This document shows, piece by piece, positions 23,246-31,091 of a stretch of 59,162 nt of DNA. This DNA comes from JAVBPR01 sp031549485 (GTDB lineage: Bacteria > Bacillota > Clostridia > Oscillospirales > Feifaniaceae), in contig JAVBPR010000025.1 of assembly GCA_031549485.1 (NCBI GenBank), forward strand, positions 1 to 59,162, given 5' to 3'. The notes beneath the pieces are model-generated. The model was not told the origin of the DNA, did no database searches, and saw only the letters and a program-made list of their open reading frames with translations. Numbering within the stretch: the first letter of the stretch is position 1; each line of letters begins with the position of its first letter. A program made the translations under genes and the position numbers.

Positions 23246-26134
23246 ATGGGGAAAAAGTTATTTGGCAAAGTTCTTGTTTTTCTAATCGTTTTTGCAATCG
23301 CAATCACTATGGTTCCTGCCGTTTCGGCGGAAAATGTCAACGCGGATTTCAACAAATTCGACATAGTCGTTGACGGTGTAAAGGTCGGCGGCAAAGGCGA
23401 AAACTATACCACAAGCGGCGGAACAACCGTTCCGTTTTCTATTGTGTATAATGGAACATCATATCTGCCGATTCGTAAAATAGGCGAGATATATGGCAAG
23501 GACATAAACTTCTTAAATGATACCGTTTATGTCGGCCAATATACACCGCCGGTTGATCCGCAACCAACTACAAAATATTACGCGGAATTCCCGAGTGTGT
23601 TGGATTTTGGGCAGTACGCGGGAGTGAAGCTCACCGATAAGGTGAATGCAGAGGATTTAGCGGATTCGGGATATATCTGTAAAACCTATTTATATGTTTA
23701 TGATACAGTTAACAACGCGGTATTGAATTCATACGGGTCAGAACTTACAAAAGGCGGATATGCCCTTACCTATACTTATGACGATGGATCAAAAGAGTAT
23801 AGCAAAGGAAGCATTATTGTATATGTTTCGAAACTGGATAGCGGAAGCGGATTTATCATAGTTCACGATAAATCGATAGGAATAGCGGCCAATTCATCGG
23901 GCAATTACAAAACATATACAGATGTTCCGGAATATGCGGCAGTAACCGGGGCATGGTCTGAGATAATGGCAAAGGGAAATGATAATCTGCCTGGAACGGA
24001 TTGCATAACTTACGTTTACAGCAACTCCAGTCAGTCAAAAGTAGAACAATATAGAAGCAAACTTACAAGCAGCGGATTTTCGCTGACAAAGGAATACAAC
24101 GGTGCAAAACAATATCAAAAGGGAACAACTTTTGTCGTTTCAAGCGATGTTTTTTCGGACGGTGCCCTTGAGGTTGTTGTGGGTAAAACTACAAGCGGTG
24201 GTGGTAGCACAGGCGGGAACACAGGCGGAACGGTGAAAAATTATCCCGCTTTTCCGGTTCCGGATTTTGGAGCGTATAGCGGGATAAGCGCTCTGTATGT
24301 GACCGATGACCAATCAGGATATTTTTATAGTTACTCCCAGGCGAGCCCTAAAGTTACGGGCTATACTAATCTTTTAAAGTCAAACGGTTTTATTTATGCG
24401 CTAACATTAACTGAGGCTGACGGGCTTAAATATCCTGTAACATGCTATGATAAGGGAAATCTAACCGTAATGTTTGGCCGGATTGATGAGACGACATATT
24501 TAGTCTCCATGATGTATTTAAAAGGATACAATGCAGACGGAAGCGCAGTAAAAATTAACAAAGCAATGATTAAAGCGACAGCTTTGGAGGCATTTGGACC
24601 GCAGGAATTTAAGCAAACTAAAAGATTAGATATTTCGCGTTTAGATATTAAATCTGCTTTAGCAAAAAAAGTATCGCCCCTTATGATTGATGCTACATTC
24701 AACAAATTCGACATAGTGGTAGACGGTGTAAAAGTAGGAGGAAAAGGGGATAATTATACCACAAGCAATGGAACAACCGTTCCGTTCTCGATCGCATATA
24801 ACGGAACATCATATTTGCCGATTCGTAAAATCGGTGAAATATATGGCAAGGATATAAACTTTTTAAATGACACCGTTTATGTCGGGCAATATACACCGCC
24901 GGTTGACCCAACCCCGACCAAAAAATATTATGCGGAATTCCCGACCGTGCTTGATTTCGGCGAGTTTACAGGAGCGCAATTTAAAAATAAACAGGACGGA
25001 TCTATTGTATCTTTTATTTGTAAAGCAATAATATATTCGTATGGATCCGTTACTGATAAGATGGTTCTTTCATATGTATCTGAAATAGAAAAAAATGGGT
25101 TTACTCTTTCTTACTCACATCCTTCTGGTGCTAAAGAATACAGCAATGGAAGTATAGAAGTACATATTAGTAAACCTAATAATGGGGACATGTTAGTAAC
25201 AGTAGCTGACTATTCATTAGGTACGGCGGGGGATGCAAACGGCAACTATAAGAATTATCCGGATACACCAGAATTTGCAGCAGTTACCGGCGCATGGTCA
25301 AACTTTGGAGATGACGGAAATGATGGTTTTCCAGGTATAGAATGTACTACATATATTTATAACAATACCACTCAAGCTAAGGTTGTACAATATAGAAACA
25401 AACTTATGCAAAGCGGATTTGTATTGGGAGAAGATCTTAGTGGCGCAATTATATACATAAAGGGAGATACTTTTGTTCTTTCGAAAGATTGCCAGGCTAA
25501 TGGGTATGTCGAGGTTATTGTTGGTAAGCACAAAAAAGGCGACGGGAATACTGGAACGATAAAATATTATCCTGGATTCCCTTCGATTCCTGATTTTGGA
25601 GCATATTTTAGTATAGCTCCTTCCTACGAAGGAGAATATAATAACCCTTACGGATATTATTCGTATAAGCGTGAATATAAAGCAACAGTTGCTCAATTAA
25701 ATAATTATAAAAACTTGTTATTAGATCAAGGTTTTTTATTAGATTATACTGAGGATGATGGTCGGGCGTGGTACTATATTAAAGGACAGTACGTAGTATA
25801 TATTAGAGATTATAATGATGGATATGTTGGAGTAATTTGTACTGACCTTAACCAAATAGTGGGTAGTGGCTCGGGTAGTGGCTCGGGTAGTGGCTCGGGT
25901 GGCGGACTCTATACCCCCGATGTTGTAAAAAGCTATATTTCCGGTACTTTCAACGGTTGGACTGGGGAAACTATCTTCCAGCTTGATAACGGCCAGATTT
26001 GGCAACAATGCGTTTATTCATATAAATATGCCTATAAATATCATCCAAAAGTAACGCTTGTAAAATCGGGATTATATTACATAATGACGGTTGATGGTGT
26101 AAACGAAACAGTAAAAGTGAAAAGAATAGCATAA
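23246..26134 (+). CDS. Large secreted repeat protein with duplicated stalk domains
   Basis: A 962-residue exported protein of unknown function. The signal peptide covers about residues 1-27. Two almost identical copper-amine-oxidase-N-like stalk modules lie at 35-105 and 485-555 (three differences in 71 residues). Each is followed by several related modules of about 90-100 residues that begin with YPxFPxxPDFGAY or AEFPxVLDFG and contain YxxxLxxxGF. A Gly/Ser linker precedes a C-terminal module of about 75 residues. The start is ATG 23246, after GGAGGGG; an upstream TTG lies in the ribosome binding site. The segment about 25000-25850 is more A+T-rich than the first half, so the halves have different histories. 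It is probably a surface adhesin or binding protein. Confidence 0.85.
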   Translation: MGKKLFGKVLVFLIVFAIAITMVPAVSAENVNADFNKFDIVVDGVKVGGKGENYTTSGGTTVPFSIVYNGTSYLPIRKIGEIYGKDINFLNDTVYVGQYTPPVDPQPTTKYYAEFPSVLDFGQYAGVKLTDKVNAEDLADSGYICKTYLYVYDTVNNAVLNSYGSELTKGGYALTYTYDDGSKEYSKGSIIVYVSKLDSGSGFIIVHDKSIGIAANSSGNYKTYTDVPEYAAVTGAWSEIMAKGNDNLPGTDCITYVYSNSSQSKVEQYRSKLTSSGFSLTKEYNGAKQYQKGTTFVVSSDVFSDGALEVVVGKTTSGGGSTGGNTGGTVKNYPAFPVPDFGAYSGISALYVTDDQSGYFYSYSQASPKVTGYTNLLKSNGFIYALTLTEADGLKYPVTCYDKGNLTVMFGRIDETTYLVSMMYLKGYNADGSAVKINKAMIKATALEAFGPQEFKQTKRLDISRLDIKSALAKKVSPLMIDATFNKFDIVVDGVKVGGKGDNYTTSNGTTVPFSIAYNGTSYLPIRKIGEIYGKDINFLNDTVYVGQYTPPVDPTPTKKYYAEFPTVLDFGEFTGAQFKNKQDGSIVSFICKAIIYSYGSVTDKMVLSYVSEIEKNGFTLSYSHPSGAKEYSNGSIEVHISKPNNGDMLVTVADYSLGTAGDANGNYKNYPDTPEFAAVTGAWSNFGDDGNDGFPGIECTTYIYNNTTQAKVVQYRNKLMQSGFVLGEDLSGAIIYIKGDTFVLSKDCQANGYVEVIVGKHKKGDGNTGTIKYYPGFPSIPDFGAYFSIAPSYEGEYNNPYGYYSYKREYKATVAQLNNYKNLLLDQGFLLDYTEDDGRAWYYIKGQYVVYIRDYNDGYVGVICTDLNQIVGSGSGSGSGSGSGGGLYTPDVVKSYISGTFNGWTGETIFQLDNGQIWQQCVYSYKYAYKYHPKVTLVKSGLYYIMTVDGVNETVKVKRIA
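23348..23560 (+). repeat. Internal duplication, first copy
   Basis: This 213-bp coding segment is repeated at 24698-24910. Many DNA differences are synonymous; only three residues differ (E/D, G/N, V/A). This argues for selection on the protein rather than very recent copying. Confidence 0.9.
24698..24910 (+). repeat. Internal duplication, second copy
   Basis: Partner of 23348-23560. It starts at TTCAACAAATTCGACATAGT and ends after CCGCCGGTTGACCC. Confidence 0.9.
25860..25907 (+). repeat. 12-bp tandem repeat coding for Gly-Ser
   Basis: GGTAGTGGCTCG is repeated three times and then degenerates, coding GSGSGSGSGG. The near identity of the units suggests slippage-prone length variation in a domain linker. 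Confidence 0.85.
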
Positions 26135-26138
26135 TTTT

Positions 26139-26168
26139 AAAAGCCCCGCTTTAAAGCGGGGCTTTTTG
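26139..26168. terminator. Bidirectional terminator between convergent genes
   Basis: AAAGCCCCGCTT and AAGCGGGGCTTT pair with a minimal loop and T-runs on both strands, between the stop codons of the large secreted protein and the cysteine-rich protein. Confidence 0.92.
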
Positions 26169-26177
26169 CTGTTTAAA

Positions 26178-26999
26178 TTACATGCCGCTGCATTCATTTC
26201 CGCTTTTTGCGGGCGGATAGAATTGCTCGGTCGGGAAGCTGATATTCTTGAAGATATTGCAGGGCTCATCTTCGATATAATCAACGCTTCTCTTCTCCGG
26301 AAGGCTGAATTCATATGCGGGGACAAGCATCTGCACCTTGCGCATAAGCTTAACCACCGAGAAAATGCCGATAGAAACTACAAGGCGTTTTTCGCATTCA
26401 ACACGCTCGCAAAGCGGCGCGCCGAAGCACGAAGTTACAAACGGCGGGGTTTGGCCCGGATCGAATTCGACGTCGCACTGTTTTAAACTGCAACGCTCGA
26501 TAAGGTTACAGCCGAGAACGACCGGCTCGACAAGCTCGATGTTCGCAAGGAGGCTGTTTCCGCCTGTTGTGCTGTTTGCGGGGGAATTCCAGCATTCGCC
26601 GGGGATACTTTCGCTCGTAAATGACCTCGTGTTACTTTCGCTTCCGTAAAGGATGCATTTTTTTTCATATGTTGCCATTCCTGTGATTTCCGTGGGATTC
26701 CGTGACCCTAGGTACAGGTCAAATACGCATTTAAAGAAAAATTTGGTTTTGACAAGATAACAGCCTTTATTAAAGCCGACTTGCTCGGTATCAAGATATA
26801 CCCAAACAACTTCGCATGACTTGCAGCGGCAGTCGACGGCGCGGTCAATAAGAGCGTAGTCGGCGTCACAGCAAAATACACGGAGGTCTTCAAGGCAATC
26901 CTGGTCGCGGCAGGTATCGTATACGCGGTTTACGTCGATTACGACAGCCTCTTTAAAATTGTTGCCGCCTTGCTGGCTGGTTGTTGTAAACTCTGCCAT
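26178..26999 (-). CDS. Conserved-looking cysteine-rich protein of unknown function
   Basis: The 273-residue protein has about 19 cysteines, including DTCRDQDCLEDLRVFCC near residue 28 and DCRCKSC near 57. There is no signal peptide and no membrane helix. It starts MAEFTTTSQQGGNNFKEAVV and uses an AGGAGG-type site (GGAGGATTAC before the ATG). The even, domain-like spread of cysteines and hydrophobic beta-like strands suggests a self-assembling or disulfide-linked structure, as in spore-coat or exosporium proteins, but I do not recognise a named family. That suggestion is only an inference from composition. It is monocistronic and terminates at 26139-26168. Confidence 0.75.
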   Translation of the reverse strand: MAEFTTTSQQGGNNFKEAVVIDVNRVYDTCRDQDCLEDLRVFCCDADYALIDRAVDCRCKSCEVVWVYLDTEQVGFNKGCYLVKTKFFFKCVFDLYLGSRNPTEITGMATYEKKCILYGSESNTRSFTSESIPGECWNSPANSTTGGNSLLANIELVEPVVLGCNLIERCSLKQCDVEFDPGQTPPFVTSCFGAPLCERVECEKRLVVSIGIFSVVKLMRKVQMLVPAYEFSLPEKRSVDYIEDEPCNIFKNISFPTEQFYPPAKSGNECSGM

Positions 27000-27128
27000 A
27001 GTAATCCTCCTAAAAAGATATTGAAGATTTCTTTTGTGCTTCCCGCTTTTTTCGGCACAAAAAAGCGGAAAGGAAGCTTCTGTATCAAATTATGCGCCTG
27101 CGCCATTTTTGTGAACAACTTTTTTGTT

Positions 27129-27200
27129 TTTTGTTCCGCCTACGGCGTCTGATTAAATTGGCTTTGGCGAGGAGATAAAGAACGGAGAATTTTTTGAGCA
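27129..27200 (-). repeat. Element C, inverted copy
   Basis: TTTTTTGTTCCGCCTACGGCG is the reverse of the CGCC-GTA-GGCG hairpin with its GGAACAAAAA tail, followed by the GCGAGGAGATAAAGAACGG block. 27001-27128 shows no gene or element; 27201-27312 contains only degenerate C-like sequence. Confidence 0.7.
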
Positions 27201-27312
27201 AGGTTTATGATGCTTGCGCCAAATCTTAGAGCTTAAGCTAAGCGCGGTTTTACGAGGATATAAAGAACAGTGAATATCTTAATGCAAACCTCGTTACTAA
27301 CCACTTCTTTCC

Positions 27313-27389
27313 CGCGGAACCCGCCGCATTCGCGGCGCTTCGGGCGGGCTTCTCCGCCCGCGGGCGAATTCCATTCGCCCTGTTCCGCG
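27313..27389 (+). repeat. Element D, complete cloverleaf copy (reference copy)
   Basis: The outer stem CGCGGAAC/GTTCCGCG encloses CGCCGC-ATTC-GCGGCG, GGGCGG/CCGCCC and GGGCGAAT-TCC-ATTCGCCC. All four stems are perfect. Length is 77 nt. Confidence 0.9.
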
Positions 27390-27398
27390 AAAGAATTT

Positions 27399-27503
27399 TT
27401 CATTTTGTCTGTCTCCGACGGGTTGGGCGCGTTTTGCTCGCATCTTTTAATCAACGCCGGCAAAGCCGGCTTCCAAAATTGTCAATTATCAATTATCAAT
27501 TGC
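27399..27503 (-). repeat. Elements E and A, inverted
   Basis: In minus orientation: CAATTGATAATTGATAATTG heptamers, the hairpin AAGCCGGC-TTT-GCCGGCGTT, GATTAAAAGATGCGAGC and the E core CCCGTCGGAGACAGAC. This matches the plus-oriented A-E block at 39707-39830. Confidence 0.8.
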
Positions 27504-27531
27504 CTACCGGCGCTTCCTCTCGCACACTTAT

Positions 27532-27655
27532 CAGTCATGCTACGCTTGTTCGCTCTTCCGGAAATTTGTCGCTGCGTCCCGCTGTCCAGCTTGCGCCGGC
27601 CACGCCGTGTCCTCGCGCCGGATTTCCGGGCGAACTGCGCTCTCGCACACTTATT
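27532..27655 (-). repeat. Element B, complete, inverted copy upstream of glnA
   Basis: In minus orientation it starts AATAAGTGTGCGAGAGCGC and ends GCATGACTG. It is almost identical to the plus-oriented copy at 29147-29270, with two differences. The outer stem is CCGGAAAT/ATTTCCGG and the inner hairpin has a GCAA loop. The inverted identity continues through a short B copy to 27496. Confidence 0.9.
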
Positions 27656-27716
27656 CTTGTGTTTTAAAAACCGGCGTGATAAAATATTTTATAAAATTTT
27701 TTATGAGGAAAAGTGT

Positions 27717-29147
27717 ATGTTTAAAAATCTTAAAGAGACCAAGAGTTTTTGCGAAAAAAACAATATTAAAATGGTTGATTTTATGATGATTGACCTAAAC
27801 GGCCGCTGGAGGCATCTCACCATGCCGGTGGACAGGCTCGACGAAGGGACTATGGAGCACGGCATCGGGTTCGACGGCTCTAACTACGGTTTTGCACAGG
27901 TGGAAAAAAGCGATATGGTATTCGTGCCAGACCTTTCTTCCGCTTTTGTCGACAAATTTGCAGAGGTACCGACTCTCGCGATGATCGGCGATGTTTTCTG
28001 TATCGAACTTCCGAAAAACCGGCGCTTTGACCAGGATCCGCGAAATGTCGCGTTCCACGCGGAAGAGTACCTCAAAAAAACCGGCATAGCCGACGAGATG
28101 AGAATCGGACCGGAATTTGAATTCCATGTTTTTGACCATGTAAGCTATTCCACCAGCCCGAACTTTACAAAATTCCATATTGACGCCGACCAGGCGGAGT
28201 GGAACGCAGGAAACGAGGAATACAATCTCGGCTATAAGGTGCCGAAAAAGGCGGGCTACCACACCGCGCCGCCGCTTGACAAGCTTAGCGGATTCCGCAG
28301 CCGCTGCACTATGCTCATGGAAGAGCAGGGCATCAAGGTAAAATATCATCATCACGAAGTCGGCGGCTCCGGGCAGGTCGAAATCGAGGTTGAGTTCGGC
28401 GGAATGCTTGAGATGGCAGACAAAACGATGATGACAAAATATATCCTCAAAAACGAAGCGGTCGCCGAAGGGCGCACACTTACCTTTATGCCGAAGCCGA
28501 TTTTCGGCGAGGCTGGCAACGGAATGCATGTGCACATGCACCTTTTTAAAGACGGCAAGCCGCTGTTTTATGACGCAAAAGGCTACTCGCAACTCTCGAA
28601 AACCGCGCTTTATTTTATCGGCGGACTTCTTAAACACGCTCCCGCCCTTTGCGGATTTACAAATCCGTCAACCAATTCGTATAAGCGCCTTATCCCGGGG
28701 TACGAAGCGCCGGTTACAATCGGCTTTGCGACCTCCAACCGCAGCTCGGTTATAAGAATTCCCGCATATGCGAAAGACCCAGACAAAAAGAGGTTCGAGC
28801 TTCGCAGCCCTGACGGAACCTGTAATCCATATTATGCATATGCAGCGATTTTGATGGCTGGTATCGACGGAATAAAAAATAAAATCGATCCGCAAAAAGA
28901 GGGATACGGCCCGTATGACTTTAATCTTTACAACCTTTCGGACGAGGAAAAGAAAAAGATAAAACAGCTTCCGCGCAGTCTCGACGAAGCGCTAAATGCG
29001 CTCGAAGCCGACCATGATTTTCTCCTTGAGGGCGGCGTTTTCCCAAAACGCCTTATAGAAATTTGGATAGCCAATAAGCGCAAGGACGCCGCTGCATACA
29101 ACCAAATGCCCGCGCCGGTCGAGTATGAGATGTATTACGATCTTTAA
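27717..29147 (+). CDS. glnA: Glutamine synthetase, type I
   Basis: Glutamine synthetase (476 residues) makes glutamine from glutamate, ammonia and ATP. Family landmarks are IGPEFEFHVFD (near residue 127), the ATP-loop region PKPIFGEAGNGMHVHMHLF (near 262), NPSTNSYKRLIPGYEAP (near 320) and NRSSVIRIP. The NLYNLSDEE segment near 403 aligns with the adenylylation-loop region of the GSI-beta type; whether it is modified is unknown. The start is ATG 27717 (GAGG upstream); a longer open frame back to 27270 runs only through repeats. The gene lies between near-identical inverted element B copies. Its TAA abuts the right-hand copy. Confidence 0.97.
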   Translation: MFKNLKETKSFCEKNNIKMVDFMMIDLNGRWRHLTMPVDRLDEGTMEHGIGFDGSNYGFAQVEKSDMVFVPDLSSAFVDKFAEVPTLAMIGDVFCIELPKNRRFDQDPRNVAFHAEEYLKKTGIADEMRIGPEFEFHVFDHVSYSTSPNFTKFHIDADQAEWNAGNEEYNLGYKVPKKAGYHTAPPLDKLSGFRSRCTMLMEEQGIKVKYHHHEVGGSGQVEIEVEFGGMLEMADKTMMTKYILKNEAVAEGRTLTFMPKPIFGEAGNGMHVHMHLFKDGKPLFYDAKGYSQLSKTALYFIGGLLKHAPALCGFTNPSTNSYKRLIPGYEAPVTIGFATSNRSSVIRIPAYAKDPDKKRFELRSPDGTCNPYYAYAAILMAGIDGIKNKIDPQKEGYGPYDFNLYNLSDEEKKKIKQLPRSLDEALNALEADHDFLLEGGVFPKRLIEIWIANKRKDAAAYNQMPAPVEYEMYYDL

Positions 29148-29300
29148 ATAAGTGTGCGAGAGCGCAGTTCGCCCGGAAATCTGGCGCGAGGACACGGCGT
29201 GGCCGGCGCAAGCTGGACAGCGGGACGCAGCGACAAATTTCCGGAACAGCGAACAAGCGTAGCATGACTGATAAGTGTGCGAGAGGAAGCGCCGGTAGGC
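29147..29300 (+). repeat. Element B, complete copy plus a short second copy, after glnA
   Basis: The full copy is 29147-29270 and a truncated 5' copy is 29271-29300. It is the inverted partner of 27502-27655. The first base overlaps the glnA stop codon. Confidence 0.9.
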
Positions 29301-29371
29301 AATTGACAATTGATAATTGAAAATGGACAATTACGGAAGCCGCCGAGCATTGCTCGGCGGCTTTGATTAAA
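29300..29371 (+). repeat. Element A with a long hairpin
   Basis: Heptamers CAATTGA are followed by AAGCCGCCGAGC-ATT-GCTCGGCGGCTT (29337-29363) and TGATTAAAA. The stem is longer than in other copies and is the same as the tRNA-Gly terminator stem at 29542-29568. Confidence 0.85.
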
Positions 29372-29422
29372 AATGCGGAGAAACGCGCGATCGGACAGCC
29401 GCCGGACATGGCACATAAATTT

Positions 29423-29459
29423 GGCCGCCTCTTTGCGAGCAGAGCTCGCCTGTTCCGCG
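29423..29459 (+). repeat. Partial element D
   Basis: Only the last hairpin (GCGAGC-AGA-GCTCGC) and the outer arm GTTCCGCG remain, as in 6182-6209. Confidence 0.6.
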
Positions 29460-29465
29460 GAACAT

Positions 29466-29540
29466 GCAAGTCTAAAAAGATTCTATGTTCTTTATCTTCT
29501 CGCCAAAGCAAATTCAAGCAGACTCCGTAGGAGGAATAAA
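29466..29540 (+). repeat. Element C
   Basis: The unit ends in AGACTCCGTAGGAGGAATAA with the CTCC-GTA-GGAG hairpin. Here no gene starts after it; it faces the terminator of tRNA-Gly. Confidence 0.75.
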
Positions 29541-29541
29541 T

Positions 29542-29572
29542 AAGCCGCCGAGCAATGCTCGGCGGCTTTCTT
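29542..29572 (-). terminator. Terminator of tRNA-Gly
   Basis: AAGCCGCCGAGC-AAT-GCTCGGCGGCTT is a perfect 12-bp stem. On the minus strand it lies 4 bp after the tRNA CCA end and is followed by TTATTTATT. Its stem equals that of the element A hairpin at 29337. Confidence 0.7.
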
Positions 29573-29575
29573 ATT

Positions 29576-29649
29576 TGGAGCGGGTGATGGGAATCGAACC
29601 CACATATCCAGCTTGGGAAGCTGGTGTTCTACCACTGAACTACACCCGC
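29576..29649 (-). tRNA. tRNA-Gly(CCC)
   Basis: A minus-strand cloverleaf of 74 nt including an encoded CCA. The acceptor stem is GCGGGTG/CACCCGC. The anticodon stem-loop is CCAGC-TTCCCAA-GCTGG, giving anticodon CCC for GGG codons. The T-arm is GTGGGTTCGATTCCCAT. Confidence 0.93.
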
Positions 29650-29683
29650 AAATTCTGCGCGGCATCTGCCGCGCCGATAATAC

Positions 29684-29689
29684 ATTATA
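29684..29689 (-). promoter_or_regulatory. Likely -10 element of tRNA-Gly
   Basis: TATAAT on the minus strand, 35 bp before the tRNA. No good -35 is seen at 16-18 bp. A GCGCGGCA/TGCCGCGC palindrome (29657-29674) separates it from the gene. Confidence 0.45.
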
Positions 29690-29795
29690 ACATATTTATG
29701 CTGCGAAAATGCCGCAGGGAAAATAAAATTTTTACGCTGTTTGTTTCGCGCCGCGCAAAGATAAAGCGCAAAACTTTCACCGCAAAAGCGGCAAG

Positions 29796-30614
29796 CTAAA
29801 AGAATTTTTTCTTTCTAAAAAACCAAATAAGCGCCAAAACGGTGATAGCGCTGAGAATTATAACATATAGGTAACCGAAATTCCAGTGAAGTTCGGGAAT
29901 TTTGAAGTTCATACCGTACCAGCCGACGATGAGAGTTAGCGGCAGGAAAATCGCGGTGATAACAGTAAACATCTTCATCAGCACGTTTTGCTCTAAATCC
30001 ATTTCCGCCTGATACGCCTCGCGAAGCTGGGTAATATAGTCGCGCAGGGTTAAAATATGCGAAAGGAGCCGGTCGGTCTTTTTTTCAAGAATTTTAAAAA
30101 GACGCAAATCATCTTCCGAAAAGAAGCCGTTTCCGTTTTCCGCAATTCCGTCAAAAATCTGCTCGAACTGCTCGTAGTACCGCTTGCGGACGAGAAGCTG
30201 CTTGCGATATGTCGTTATTGTCGAGAGATATTTGCGCCGCCCGTTATTAAGCACCTCGACCTCGGTATCGGTTATCTCCTGTTCAAGGTCCTGCATTTTT
30301 TCAAGCTCGTTTTTAAGGATAAAAGACAAAAATGTGTGCAAAACTTTGGTTGGCGGCTTGTTTTCAATGCAAGGAAGAAAGGTGCCGGCATATTTTTCGC
30401 GGCTTTCAATACTGTCGAAGGCAAGAATCAAATCTTTGCCGTTAAGATAAATTGAAACGCCGTTATTTGGGTTGAACGCAAAATAAAAGCTGATAATGGC
30501 GCTGTTTTCAAATTCTTCGTATTTGTTTAGCTGTCCGCCTGTGATGTTTGTTGCCATCGATTCGCCGCATAGAAAGGCGAGATTTTCATCGGCTTTTAAG
30601 ACAAATGAAATCAT
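29796..30614 (-). CDS. corA: CorA-like divalent cation transporter
   Basis: A 272-residue CorA-type channel protein for Mg2+ or other divalent cations at the cytoplasmic membrane. A soluble alpha/beta N-terminal region and a long helical stalk precede two C-terminal transmembrane helices. The signature GMN is present as WYGMNFKIPE between them (near residue 232). The tail RKKKFF is cytoplasmic. It is slightly shorter than classical CorA (about 300-320). It is the last gene of a minus-strand block, separated from the GNAT gene by about 36 bp, and may be co-transcribed with it. Confidence 0.93.
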   Translation of the reverse strand: MISFVLKADENLAFLCGESMATNITGGQLNKYEEFENSAIISFYFAFNPNNGVSIYLNGKDLILAFDSIESREKYAGTFLPCIENKPPTKVLHTFLSFILKNELEKMQDLEQEITDTEVEVLNNGRRKYLSTITTYRKQLLVRKRYYEQFEQIFDGIAENGNGFFSEDDLRLFKILEKKTDRLLSHILTLRDYITQLREAYQAEMDLEQNVLMKMFTVITAIFLPLTLIVGWYGMNFKIPELHWNFGYLYVIILSAITVLALIWFFRKKKFF

Positions 30615-30650
30615 ACGAAAACTCCTTTTTTCAGCGTTGCTACAAAAGAT

Positions 30651-31091
30651 TTATAAATCCTTCACCATCTGAACATAGGGAAGATTGGAAAAACCGAGTG
30701 AGCGGTAAAGCTCCGCGGCGCGCGGATTTTCTTTTGTGACTTCGAGCCGAAACCGCTTAGAATTCGGATACTCTTTAAAAAGAAAATCAAAAAACTTTTT
30801 ACCGGTTCCGCTTCCGCGAAACTGCTCTTTGATATAAATTTCCTCGATTAAAACAACGTTTCCGCCCGCCTCGTTCGAATAGGTGAAGCAGAGCAAAGCG
30901 TAACCGATAATGCCTGCGGCATCCTCGAAGACTATGACGCGCAGAAACGGGCTGCCGGAAAGCGAAAGGGCAAAGGTGTTTTCAAAATTCTTTTTATCGA
31001 TATTATAAAAAACCGCGCCGCTGCCGTAAAAATTTTCGGCCATTTCCAAAAAAGCCGGCCTGTCGCTTTGGGTTATATCTCGAAAAATCAT
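30651..31091 (-). CDS. GNAT family N-acetyltransferase
   Basis: This 146-residue protein is a single GNAT domain. Motif A is visible as EEIYIKEQFRGSGTGKKFFDFL (in parts, IYIKEQFRGSGTGKKFF; near residue 86-104), with the Q/RxxGxG/A acetyl-CoA loop. The C-terminal LEVTKENPRAAELYRSLGF segment matches motif B. The acceptor is unknown. The start ATG overlaps the stop of the HAD gene upstream by 4 bp, so they are translationally coupled. Confidence 0.9.
   Translation of the reverse strand: MIFRDITQSDRPAFLEMAENFYGSGAVFYNIDKKNFENTFALSLSGSPFLRVIVFEDAAGIIGYALLCFTYSNEAGGNVVLIEEIYIKEQFRGSGTGKKFFDFLFKEYPNSKRFRLEVTKENPRAAELYRSLGFSNLPYVQMVKDL

Noticed and set aside
27270..27716. N-terminal extension of glnA by 149 codons
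   Set aside because: It is read entirely from inverted D, E, A and B repeats. The start at 27717 has a ribosome binding site and matches the usual glutamine synthetase N-terminus.
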